Shown here in pieces: positions 11,948 to 24,200 of a stretch of 64,000 nt of DNA (the first letter of the stretch is position 1; every line of letters begins with the position of its first letter). Below the pieces are notes generated by a model that worked only from the letters and a program-made list of their open reading frames with translations, had not been told where the DNA came from and ran no database searches. Made by a program: the position numbers and the translations under genes. Origin of the DNA: Lineus longissimus. Lineage: Eukaryota; Nemertea; Pilidiophora; Heteronemertea; Lineidae. The DNA lies in NCBI RefSeq assembly GCF_910592395.1, contig NC_088310.1, positions 24,815,491 through 24,879,490 of the forward strand, read 5' to 3'.

Positions 11948-14900
11948 TGCGAATGTGGACTGGTCTCTCTGAATATGTCTGTCATCCCAGTGAGATTGAT
12001 GTTTAAATGAAGGCAGACAGATCAGGTTGTCCCATTGCGGGACTGGTCTCTCTCAATGTGTCATCTTTGTGAGCAACTGGTGTGGTAGTAAAGGAAGGAT
12101 TACGATCAGGTTGTGCTATTGTGAGATGGGCTCTGATTGGGTAATCCAGGTGATACTGACTGTTGTAATGGGGACGGATCAGATTGTTCCAGTGTAGGAT
12201 GGTCTCCCTGATTGTGTCCTTCTGGGTGACTTGTGTGTTAGTATAGGGAAGCGATCAGGTTGTGCTATTGAGGGGTAGTCTCTGATTTAGTCATCCAGGC
12301 GATACTGATTGTTGTAAAGGGGACGGATCAGGTTGTACTATAGTTGGATCATATCTGAATGTGGCATCCTAGTCCTAGCGACTGCTGTGTCAATGAAGGG
12401 AGGGGGTCAGGTCGTGGCATTGTGAGATCATGAAGATGGTCTTTGAATGCGACATTCTCGTTTGACTAGTGTGTCGATAAAGGAAGGCTGATAGTTGTGT
12501 GACTGCAAGATGGTCTCTCTGATTGTCTCACCCGGGTGATTGTGTCTGGTTAGACGGGAGACAGGTAATGTTAAGTCATATTGGGATGGTCTCTCTGGTA
12601 TCATACTGTTGATAGTGACTGGTGTGTTGATGAAGGGAGACGGATCAGTTTGTGTCATTGTGAGATGGTCTCTGCTTGGGTATTCCAGATGACATTGACT
12701 GGTGTAACGAGAGACGGATGTTCAGATTGTTCCAGTGCGGGTTGGTCTCCCTGATTCACTTATCCTTGTGAGTGACTGGTGTGTGAGTATGGGGAGGCGG
12801 ATCAGGCTGTGCTATTTAGGGATAGTCTCCGATTCAGCCATCCAGGTGCTACTGACTGTTGGATGGGGACGGATAAGGTTGCGCTAGCGTAGGATGATCT
12901 CTCAATGTGACGTCCTGGTGATCGTGACTGCTCTGTCAATGAAGGGAGAGGGTCAGATTGTGGCATTGTGAGATGGTCTCTCCGAATGTGTCATCCTGGT
13001 AAGTGAGTGGTGTGTTAATATATGGACACAAATCAGGTTGTGCCATCGTTGGATTGGCTCTCTGAATGTGTCATCTGAGTGAGACTGCGCTGTCAACGAA
13101 GGCAGCCACATGGATCAGGTAGTGCCATTGTTGGATGGTCTCCTTGGTTAGTGACGTCACTGGTGTGTAGATGAGGGGAGGCGGTTAGTGATGGTCTGGT
13201 GTGGTAATAAAGGAAGGATCAGCATCAGGTTGTGCTATCGTGCTATTGTGGGACGGTCTCTGATTGGGTTATACAGGTGATACTGACTGTTGCAACGAGA
13301 GACAGGTCAGGTTGTGTTAGTGCGGGATGATCTCTGAATGTGACAACCTGGTGCTAGCGACTACTGATGCCATACTGGTGATAGTAACTGATTTGTTGAT
13401 TGAGTGAGACGGATCAGGTTTCGTTGTTGTGGAATGGTCGTTTATGTGACATCCTTGCGATTGGGACTGCTTTAACAAGGGCCAGGTCATGGTGTTAGGG
13501 GCATTTTGGGATGGCCTCTCTGAATGTGTCATCCTGGTGACAGTGACTGCTTTGTTGATGAATGATCTCTGCTTGGGAAATCCAGTTGACATTGACTGGT
13601 GTAACAGGAGACGGATGATCTCCCTGAATGTGTCCTTCTGGTGAGTGACTGGTGTGTTAGTATAGTAGAGGGATCAGGTTGTGCTGTTGTGCGACAGTCT
13701 CTGATTTGGCTAGCCAGGTGATACTGACTGTTGTAACGGGACGCATCAGATTGTGGCATTGCGTGAGACAGTGGGACAGATTAGGTTGTGCTAATGTATT
13801 GTGATCTTCTGGATGGGTCAGCCTGGTCAGTTGTGAAGTAAGACGAATCAGGTTGCGGTATTGTGGGGTGATTTCTCTGATTGTGCCGTCCTAATGATCT
13901 TGACTGCTGTTTTGATAAGGGAGACGGGTCTGGTTGTGCCATTGTGATACGTTCTCGCTGAATGTGCCATCCAGGTGAGTGGCAGATGTGTGAATGAGAT
14001 AAGGCGAATCAAGTTGTGCTGCTTCGTAATGGTCTCTCAGAATGTGTCTTCCTGGTGATAGTGGCTGCTGTGTTGATAAGGGAAGACGGATCAGGTTGTT
14101 CCACTGTTAGGTTATCTTTGAATGTGTCATCTTGGTGAGTTGTCGGGATGGTATCATTGAATTCAGCAGTCAGTGTGATAGTGACTGGTGTAATGGAAAA
14201 CGGGTCAGGTTGTGCCGTTGTGGGGATGCTCGTTTTGAATGTGACATACTGTGATAGCAGCTGCTTTGTCAATGAGGGGAGACGGGTTAGGTTGTGGGAT
14301 TGTGAGATGGTCTCTCTGAATGTGTCATCCTGGTGAGTGACCAGGGCGACGAAGCAGGTTGTGCTATGGTGGGATGATCTCGTTGAATGTGACATCCTGT
14401 AATAGTGGCTGCTTTTTGGTGAAGGGAGAAGGAGCAGGTTGTGGCAATGTGAGATATTCTCTCTTAATGTGTCATCCTGGTGATACTAGAGTGGTAATCA
14501 ACGGAGACAGCTGGTCAGGTTGTGCCCTTGTTGGTTGGTCTCTCAATGTGCCATGCATGCTATGGGGACTGCATTGTTGATAACAGGGACTGATCAGGCT
14601 GTGCCATTGTGCAATTCTCGTGAGATGGTGGAATGGTATATTTGAATTGGTCATCCAGGTTATACCGACTGTTACGATGGAGACGGATCAGGGTGTGGCC
14701 ATGAAAGATGGTGTCTCTTTCTGAATGTGTTATCCTGGCGATAGTGACCAGTGTAAAATATGGGGTGATCTCTGAATTATGGCGTGATCGCTGAATTTGC
14801 CCCCTGGCGAGATGCTAGTAGGGTATCTTTAAATTTGACATTGAGAGTGATACTGACTGGTGGACAAGGATCAGGTTGGGCTATTGTGTAATGCACTTTG

Positions 14901-17900
14901 TCTTATACTGTGGATAATGATTGTCGTGTTGATAGTGGGACAAGGATCAGGTAGGGCTATTGTGTAATGCTCTTTTGTGTTATACTGGGGATAATGATTG
15001 CTGTGTTGATAATGGGACAAAGGATCAGGTTGGGCTATTGTGTGATTGTGTCTACAAAAGTGTTTTACTGGTATGTTAATAAAGGAACATGGATGAGATT
15101 GTGCTATTGTGGGACGCTATTGTGTTACACTGGTGATGTTGACTGGTGTGTTATTAAAAGGCTGTGGATCGGTTTGGGCTATTGTGGGCTGGTGTCTTCG
15201 AATGTGTTATACTGGTGATAGTGACTGGTGTGTTAATAAAGGGAGATGGATTGCTATATGCTCTAAATGAGCCATCCTGGTGATAGTGACCAGTGTAAAG
15301 GTATCAGGTTGAATGTGTCATAGTGTACTAGTGATAATGATTGTTGTGGTGATAAAGGGAGATGCATCAGGCTGTGCCATCATGAAGAGGTCCAATTCCA
15401 CCTCAGAACACAAAGTGCCTGACAAGGAAATTCCCCCTTCACAAATAAAATAAACTCAAAAGTGCGATTGTGATTACAATAATTTACTGCCTTTCGCCAC
15501 AACTGACAAATAACAAACGTAAAAAATTAGGTTCATGTACATGTACCTCATCAAAAGTCTCTATATACAAATACAATATTAAGCTCAACAATTCTTTGAT
15601 GACCTAGTGAAAGTTACTCGGAATCAACATTCTGTCGGTTTCTTTGTTTAACAACCTTAAAATTCTGAGGTGAATAATTTTTACCCTGTAAAATCACCGG
15701 AATCTCTGATATGGTATCTTGACTATCAACAACGATCGACTCAGCAAAAGAGTTATGCTCAGCTTATAACTAACTCAAGTCAACCCAGCAAAGCAGGCAT
15801 CAAGTTTTTGTAACAGATTGAAACTAAAATAAATTTGGAAGAAGCATAGATTGAAGACATCACCCATCAAGAAGCAAAAATCTTCAAACAGCACAGCAGA
15901 GGAAGAAAAGATTATCCAATAAATGAGTCCCACCAACATCAAACCAGAGGGTGGGACTTAAAATATGACAGTTTTCACAGGCAATAGATATAATTTATAG
16001 TTTAGGAGATGCTTCCTTTAGCATTGTTTAGAATGAAAGGTTCAACAGCCTATGAAAACCAGCTGACTTTCACTCGCATAAGGCTGTTGATATAAAACAC
16101 TCAAAACATTGACTGAAGGCAATGACAATTCCTAATGTACATTTTACATGTACCAGTATCACCAAAACATGTTATAGACATCAGTAGCTTATAGAGGCAG
16201 CATTCATCTCCTTATACCTGCAGCTTCGAGCAGCACCGTCGACATGATCATGACATTCTGTCAACATTTTCCCTCCCAAATGACATGTTAGACAAGTAAT
16301 TTGCAGCCGACTGCCAAATGATGTTTTTAAATATTATGCCTGAAGACCAATAGAAAATACTGTGAAAACATGGAAAAGCCTAGTTGAATGGTCAACTTTG
16401 AGCTGTAATTGCACGAACACCATTCAGAACGCCACATTGTTTTAAGCCACATGCTCCAGCCAGCTCTTGAGTCCTCCGGCAACATGAAATCATGCTGGAA
16501 ACCCACATTTTTAGCTGATTGGGGCAAGAGACTCTTGGTATTGAACTTTAATACTGCCTCTGATAAACTACTGTCAACACCAACTAACAAAGCAGAAATA
16601 GTAGTAGAACAAGTTTTGATAGCAAAATACAAAATTTAAAATTGTTTAGAAAGAGGTTAGAGATTGACGTGTGCTAAAATACTGTGTAAACGAGAGGGCT
16701 TCAAGTTATTGCAGAAAGGAGGTCTACCACACGACTCAGCAGTTTTCAGCCTACATGTATTTGAGCAGAATTTACATGTAACACTGGGGTCATTCCATTT
16801 ACATACTAAACTACAATTGATGCATAAATGAGTATCTATTTCAATTAGTTCAAATTGTAAATCCGACTTCAAGGGTTAAAAACAAATGCGAAAATCTACT
16901 ACCGTCCAATGCAATACCAAAACAATACATGTAACTCTCTGAAAAAAATCCTATCGGGCCACAGCAACAGAAATACACAGCTAAAAGTGCAGGGGCAAGG
17001 TTTAACCCTTGACGACAAGTGTCCAATTTTTTGGTATCGTCAATTTTCAGTTTTCTGGCCAATGAGCTATGAGTGTTTTTTACGCCAGGAAAATCATGGC
17101 TCAACTGATGATGAAAGATGAAAGATGAAGGAAAAAACCTCACCCATTTCCTGAATGTGGCCAACGAAGACCATGAATCAAATTTTAATGCAAACATAAA
17201 CAGACTGCACATGATTAGCACAGTTTCATTATCACTAACATTACAAAGGTCAAATTGATGAAATTGGTGAAATTGCACGCAGACGAAATACCTAGCAACC
17301 TAGCAAATCTTCAGAACTCTAACAATTAATAAGCCTTATCCAAAGTTAGCAAACCCATATTATTTACACTCTAGAACATTATTGGATACACTAACATTTG
17401 GCCGCTCAACAGTAACAAATGATCCCCACTGGACAGCAACGAATTTCACTCCTACATGTATTCTACTAAGACAGCAAAAAAGTGGAGTATCCAGGAAATT
17501 CATTGATATATAAAAGTTAACATCATTTATTAACAAGAAAGCAATATAGATCAAGATTACAATGGCCATTAGAATTGTATATGAAATATCCTGTGAACAA
17601 CACAAATATAAATATCTCTAATATTTACACATAGAAGGGAAAGTCCCTCTATCATCGGATAAAATTTAAACAAAAAAAAGTAAAGCATCTAATTACACCA
17701 GACTCGTCTAAAGCTTTAGTACCACCGTCACCAGTTATCAAGTTAGAATCACTGACAATGAAAAGATTGCATGATAGTCACTGTATATAGATGCTACAGT
17801 TATAGGTTGTCAAGCCCTGGAACCCGCAATGTAAACCTCAGATTACACAAGGCCAGGGGTTCCAACGGCTGATGTAACTTAACCCATAGAAGGATACGGT

Positions 17901-18928
17901 GTAAAAGCGTGTGTGAAGAGTGGTATGTCTTTGTGAAGTCGCCACTGCACATGGGTTCCAGGAAGTTGCTGACCTGATGAAATATGCCCATTCCCCCACC
18001 TTAAAAATAGACAGTATATTCCTCATTGAAGAGACTTTACAATCTCACAGCCTCATGTGTCAAGATGATATTTGTACAGTATTATCACAAATCTTCTAAT
18101 CTTTTTTTCATTATTGTACATGTACATTACCCTTGTATTTTTTCACATGGGATACTATACAAAGAAGGCACATCGGAATGACAACAGCAATCTATGTACA
18201 GCAGGCCAATGCCAAGAAGAAAACTGTGAATTGTTCGGTACATCTTTGATATCGACGATGTCCCACTTTACAAAATCTTCAGTGCTAGAATGTAAAATTA
18301 CTAATCCTCTAAAGGCCCAATGAAAGTATGGTTGGTGAACAAGCCAAAGTCCACCAACAATCTGCCTCTACACAGCGCACATGGCCATACGAATCTGGAA
18401 GGACACTCTGGGCAACAAACAGTTTTCCTTGGTTCTTTTTGAGGCAACATTCAAATTAGGCAATGGCAAATTTGAGGTGCTGAAACTGTCACTCCAGATT
18501 TGATCAACCATGTGAATTAGGGCCCGAAATTTCATTACTGTGATATCTAGCAAGGTATATTTAACCTACATAACAATGAAATTATATTTTAGAAAGACAT
18601 AAATCTGAATAATCCAGACATCACAATTTTGATTAATCATGCACCGGTTTGTAACAATCCAAGACCATCACAAAACAACAAGAAATATATTCATAACTTC
18701 AGCAGCAGAGGATGAACACCATTGCTGTCATTCTATCAGGCTTCCTTTCCCACCCGTGAGGAAATATTTGTATCTTTTCCGAAGCACATTTTAAAATTAA
18801 CCGGTAGCGTGCAATACAAATTTCAGTTAAAGGAGAAGCCTAATAATTAGACTTGTGACAGCCATCATATCCACACAGTGTTCCTGTGAAAGTGAACAGT
18901 TGGTAAAATGATGATCAAAAGACATGTC

Positions 18929-19112
18929 TACAGTGGAACCCCTCTTATAGCGGACACCTCTCTATTAAGGACAACCTCTCTATTAGGAACACCAGTTTCA
19001 GTCCCAAATTGGTTGTTTCCATTTAACTGGACCTCTCTAATCAGGACACTTCTCTATTAAGGACAACACTTTTCAGTCCCGAGGGTATCCTTAATAGAGA
19101 GGTTCTACTGTA
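18929..19112. mobile_element. Pogo-like MITE (TACAGTRGAACC family), copy a
   Basis: 184 bp including TA at each end. The termini TACAGTGGAACC and TACAGTAGAACC are inverted. The interior has repeated cctctctattaaggac blocks. TA-flanked CAGTxGAACC ends are typical of Tc1/mariner-pogo derived elements. Confidence 0.7.
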
Positions 19113-19893
19113 TTTCCCTGCTCTAAATAGGCTCCAGCAGTGTCCCTTTATAGTTAAGAGTCTCTTTAGGGCAAATGCAATACAATGTGAAGCAACCCTG
19201 GCATTCTAGCTGTTACAAATATATTTTGTAGCTGCCATTTTGCAAGTTTATCAGGCTTATGTTGTAATAAATTATAAGCATAGCCAAAATGTGGCCTCAT
19301 GATGATATCAGGCTAAGTACCAGAAGGCATAGAAAGAGCGTATCAGGTATCAGTCCAAGTTGGCAATGGAATCTCTAAGGCACAGAAAGCAATCTTTTAA
19401 AATTATTTAAGGAGAATCAATAATTACACTGGGGTGCAAGGCACCAGTGGCATTGTATGCATATCACCACCATACAAATACTAAGCAGAAACCCATTGGT
19501 TATATGATGAAGGCAAAGGGAATGCCATGCCGGCACACACCCTGGAAAACATAAAGCATGGATGATATATCAAAATTGTTGTCAAGGAACGAAATGACAG
19601 AATACTTTGCTGCAACCATTATCATAACTGTGCATTACATTTACAATACCCTGTTAAAGCCCTTGATTATGTAGCACATGTCTGGTTCTCTCAAAATATA
19701 CAAATTTGACATTATCACAGCTTTAAGTACACTCGAAAAGATGCTTTTAGCATTTCTTCTTTGTGCGAAAGAAATGCCCAAATTTGTTTGAAGGTGCTTA
19801 TATACACTGTCCAGGACCAAACGTTACACTTTTCCCCAACTTATTATACACTGTTTTTATGATGCTTTTTTCACTTCCACGAGCTAACTTTAA

Positions 19894-20292
19894 CTCTTTC
19901 AGTGCCAAGGACGTACATGTACGTCCTAAATATTAAGGTATTTTAGTTCCTCCAGACGACACCAGATGTCCCCAGCTACTCAAATGTGGTTCATTTGGTT
20001 TCTCTGGCCTGGGGCGTCCAAATTGAATAATTTTTTCGACTGAGAGGGTGGGGTGGGGTTTGCCACCCCTCATTTTAGGTGAAAAATGGTGAAAATCGGC
20101 CAAAAATACCACTCCCTCAAAAAAATTTAGAACATAATCCTAGTATGCCCCTACTTATTACTGCTGTTTTATTGAAACAGGAGGTAAAGACAAAGGTTTT
20201 GAAGAATTTTGATGAGTGTATCTCAATTATTTTTGTGAGATTTTGGGTAGTGACAATGCCCAAAAATGCCCAAATCCTGGGCACTGAAAGAG
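19894..20292. mobile_element. piggyBac-type MITE with TTAA target sites
   Basis: 399 bp bounded by TTAA at 19890-19893 and 20293-20296. The ends are inverted: CTCTTTCAGTGCCAAGG against CTCTTTCAGTGCCCAGG. The TTAA duplication is characteristic of piggyBac. No transposase is encoded. It sits downstream of the receptor's stop codon and contains the nearest minus-strand AATAAA. Confidence 0.75.
20168..20173 (-). terminator. Possible AATAAA poly(A) signal for 2DBD-NR
   Basis: This is the nearest AATAAA I see on the minus strand, about 0.86 kb after the stop codon. It lies inside the piggyBac-type MITE, so it may be fortuitous, or a transposon may supply the 3' end. An ATTAAA variant near 20.89 kb is an alternative. 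Confidence 0.25.
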
Positions 20293-21036
20293 TTAATAAC
20301 AAGCTCCAATGTATACATGTATAGTTTTATGCTTTAATACAACTGGTTTGCAACAAGTGAGGTAACATTTCTTGTGTTTATCAGAAGTCATGAAAATCAG
20401 ATGGATAAAATTAGAGCATGTTTTATGACAGCACATTTCGAAGCACATTGTCATGTCATTTACGGTACAAATTCATGAATACTGCTAAAGAATGCTAAAG
20501 GCGGTTCATTCTCCATTGGCATCTGACACAGGTTCAAAATCTCTCTGTTGATGCAAAGAACTATAATGATTACAACAGTGCTGATGCCTGATCATGTGTC
20601 GGTGTGTGAATTACTCGGCTGAACACTGATTGTCAAGCAACTTGAATCTCTCAAAATGGAATACTTGAAAACATAAACAGAGTTCAGAAGACAGAAAATT
20701 TTGCATAACACCCCATAGCAACAATCTCGAGGATGGAATTTTAGTGCGACCAAATTTTCTTATTATTCTTGTAGTGATATTTCTTATGTAAAACAAAAGA
20801 AAATTCAAAGTAACCCTTGGAACTTCCATACATGTAAATGGACAGAGTGGACTCTAAAGTACGATAATGCACTTGCAATTTTACAGTTTTTAATAAACCT
20901 GAGGTAGGTTTCCTTACTCTTAAGTTTCCGACCAAGTATAGACGTCTTTCTGAATGCACCACATTCGATAACAACTACGGGAAAATACTTTCATAACCAA
21001 CTGTACGATATCAATTTTCTATGTCATCCAGCGTTA

Positions 21037-21236
21037 TCATAAAGCATCCTCCTCCTTGTTTAAGGTCTCCTCGACGTCATTCAAAAACATCTCCGTGAAC
21101 AGCTGTGGGAACGGTAACTCAGGCATTTTGTCTTTCAAATTGATGACAATCTGCTGATGGTTGATGCCGGCCAAGCGCAACTCCGGCAACCGCAGAAGCA
21201 AGAAACCGAAACGGTTACTTTCTGGGCCATCTTTTT
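21037..21236 (-). CDS. 2DBD-NR: 2DBD-NR exon 9: LBD helices 10-12, AF-2 and stop
   Basis: Acceptor tttctttcacag, phase 1 in, TGA at 21037-21039. It encodes [14 protein letters not shown] (helix 10/11), then [10 protein letters not shown], whose LFTEMF fits the activation-helix pattern of two hydrophobic residues, any residue, Glu, two hydrophobic residues. A short acidic tail follows. An intact AF-2 suggests a ligand- or coactivator-responsive receptor. Confidence 0.91.
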
Positions 21237-24200
21237 CTGTGAAAGAAAGGATGATGATACAAATAGAAATCTCAAGAAAGACAGCCCAACAAAAATGTTC
21301 AGTTTTGGTGTCTTTTTTGGACAAGCACTTTCTTTGGCAAGGCATTTGAATCAATGCCACGATCGGCAGAGGCAACCATTTCAATCTCCAATAGATAGAG
21401 CTTGGTCAGGGGTCCTAGATTCTACGTTAACTTATTGTGAAAATAAAGCATTTTCTGAGAAACCTGATACTTACTTTCAATATAACGCTGCAGCGTCAGT
21501 GATATGTTTTCTTGCATTTCATCTATCAGCGCTGTGCTCTTCAACTCGCCCTCATCTGAAAACATGTTTAAATTTCACATTACAAAATTCAACTCATTAT
21601 TCAAAATCTTGGGTTGGAATACCTAAACTGATCTGTTCATGCTTCCTATCTTAACCACTTCACTCTAGCTGTAAAACTGATTGAAATGACCATGTCACAC
21701 AAAATTCCATTGATGCCATTTGTTGATTAAAGCAGGTCAAGAAATGTCAGGCGAGAAGGACAGCCAATCCTTTGAACCTTACCCACAACTACGTGCACCA
21801 GATTATCAGAGTCTATAGACGGGTTAACAATTTAAAAACACTGATAAACATGTTTCGGTTCATCCAGATGCATTTATTGGAGACAGGAAATAATCCTTTT
21901 GTTCCTATGTTACTTTTTCACCTACATGTAGATAAATTCAGTTGATATGTTCAACGTGAGCTGGTATGCCTAATTCAAGAGAAACAACCAGTAAGTAGGC
22001 CAAACATTCCTTGAACAGATATGACTACAACATTTCAGGTTTTAAGAAAAGATCAACTTTGTTACAACCATGATATATCACCACAGGCGTGTACACTTAT
22101 GAATAAAGAAGCTTTCCGATATAATCTCGAATAAGATTAAGTGCCAAGACAAGCAACCAGGTCTTACCATTTTGGGATCCAGAAAAACAGTAAGAAAACA
22201 TTTTATCCCAAAAACAGAGGCATACTCTCAACTCCTTTATTTTCATGAGCCTAATATTTTGTGATTTTGCGAGAAGGGGTACAATACTGAACTTTCGGGA
22301 TGTGAACATGGTATCTCAGGAAATCGCACCCATCTGTCAAAGGAGGCCAACAATGCTGTAGTCAAAATCACTTGAACGTCAATCTCAAACATTCAGTTCC
22401 CCATCTACTCACCAGATGACATCAGCTGTATTGCGGACAGGAATCCATACTCCATGTCATCCAATCCTAATTCCTGAAGTGTCTCACCAAAATACATAAA
22501 CTGGTCTGTGAACACGGTGAAGTTTGGAAACGTTTTCACGATCATCGCCAGTTCATCCTGTGAGAAGTTGAAGTAGTTGACTTGTTTCCTCACAGGATCG
22601 TATTGGACCACGTGCATGAAGATACACAGCTGATAAACACTAGTCTGAACCAATGTGATCTGGTCAGAAATCGGCAACTTTCGGAAACCTGGAGAATTTT
22701 GAAATATGAGGATTAATTCATTTGCTCCTACTATAGTTATCAGGCAAGTATCATCTGTGGCAATACCCTACAGGCATTCAAAGAGTAAAAATTTAATTCT
22801 TGCAACTCCTCAAGCTAATCCTCTAACATTATGTCAACTATGTAAACCAGGCCTTAAGGAAAGTCTCAAATGGGTCATATAAAATCACCTCTGCAATCAG
22901 GACACCTCTCTATAAAGTAACAACCCCACAAAGTCACAACCCAGGTGTTGCATCCTAAGAGAGATTCTCAATCTCCTTACCTGGAAGTTTCTTTGCAAAC
23001 CTCAGGGCACAGAGGGCATCATGATTAAACTGGTCCATCATCAGGTTCCACATAGCAAGTGGTTTAAAGTCGGTCATCTTAGGCACCTTGGCAGCCTACA
23101 AGAGTGATACATATATGTTTAGAGGTGCATAACATTGATAGATTTGCTCTTGGCTCTCTCTTTCTCTCTCCATAACATGTGGCTTTTTATAGCATAAAGG
23201 CTTTGACTATTTTGTCCCATCTATCATGTGCAAATTTGCAACGTTTTCTTACAGGTTCCTTTGGACTTTTCAGATCAACCAATACACATCCAAAATTGAG
23301 GGTGCCAGTAAAATGACCCAGGGTTTAACAGCTAATGAGCTGGCTTTTGGTCCTAAGTGAAGGAAACAGAAATCACACATCTGGACTTCCCCAAGAGAGC
23401 AATGAATAAGGGACAAGAACCACACTCACTTTATCTCTTATTCCAATCAAATCCTTGACAGCATTTCGAACACCAACTTCATAAATGTCCATGTCCTCCT
23501 CCGTCAAAACTCCTGGTTCTTTCTTCACTCTTGTCGGTGCTGGGATAGGTGTTGGGGGATTTGTCGGGGTTGAAGGTATGGGTGTCGAGGGGCAGGAGTT
23601 CGTACAGAGCTCTGGTGTTGAGGGCACCGGTTGTCCTGTGCTGTGAATATGTTTCAGTTCAATCATTGTGGCACGTTTGACTGAGTTTGGCTGCCGACCA
23701 ATTCTACTGCCTGCAGAGGAAAAAGAAAAAGTGACCTTTCACACAAGAAACCAAGTACACGTACTCAATACTTGAGCATCTTATTTTCACAATGCTTAAG
23801 TCAAGTCTGACACTATGTAAAGGTCATTCCTTAAATAGCAATTTTTTTCAAATTAACATCATAAGATACAGCACCACTAAAGGAATACAATACTGGTAAA
23901 ATTAGCTCCTATCAATCTTTTATTTGCAGATTCCCGACAACCAGTTTTCTGTAATCCTACATCAGTTTAATCTTCAAGGCACCAGATTCTGTACCTTTAA
24001 TACACTGGTTGGTGATCAGCAGTAGCAGCACTGAAGACTTTGTTTGAAGACCATTGAAGTTGATGATCCAGTTTAAACAGACTGATATCCTTTACAACAG
24101 CAACAGGAAAACAACTTAGTGATACCCAAATGTTTACAGTTGTTTGGTGATGAGACCGAGCAAGTTAACCATAAAGTCTGTGAAGGAAATTCCCGCATCA

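Larger units (their letters stand above)
9630..15392. repeat. Degenerate minisatellite array, unit roughly 80 bp
   Basis: About 5.8 kb of head-to-tail units. Each has a recognisable core: gatcaggttgtgccattgtg, then gatggtctctctgaatgtg, then tcatcctggtgatagtgact, then ggtgtgttaataaaggga. Spacing between equivalent positions is irregular (roughly 65-90 bp), and units diverge most toward the right end (14.75-15.39 kb). The array begins just after the LINE remnant. No gene is supported inside it; the many short open frames arise because unit lengths are often near multiples of three. Confidence 0.9.
15393..21036. other. Gene-free region downstream of 2DBD-NR
   Basis: AT-rich sequence with no supported exon. 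It holds the pogo-like and piggyBac-type MITEs and must include the receptor's 3' UTR at its right end. Many copies of TACATGTA occur here. Confidence 0.6.

Noticed and set aside
16850-17278. 142-codon minus-strand open frame with hydrophobic stretches
   Set aside because: No family resemblance, and it overlaps other short frames on both strands; probably chance.
21157-21654. 165-codon plus-strand open frame
   Set aside because: Lies antisense to the last two receptor exons; a shadow of real coding sequence.
22875-22965. Possible further pogo-like MITE in a receptor intron
   Set aside because: Shares only a short aggacacctctctata stretch; neither terminus is convincing.
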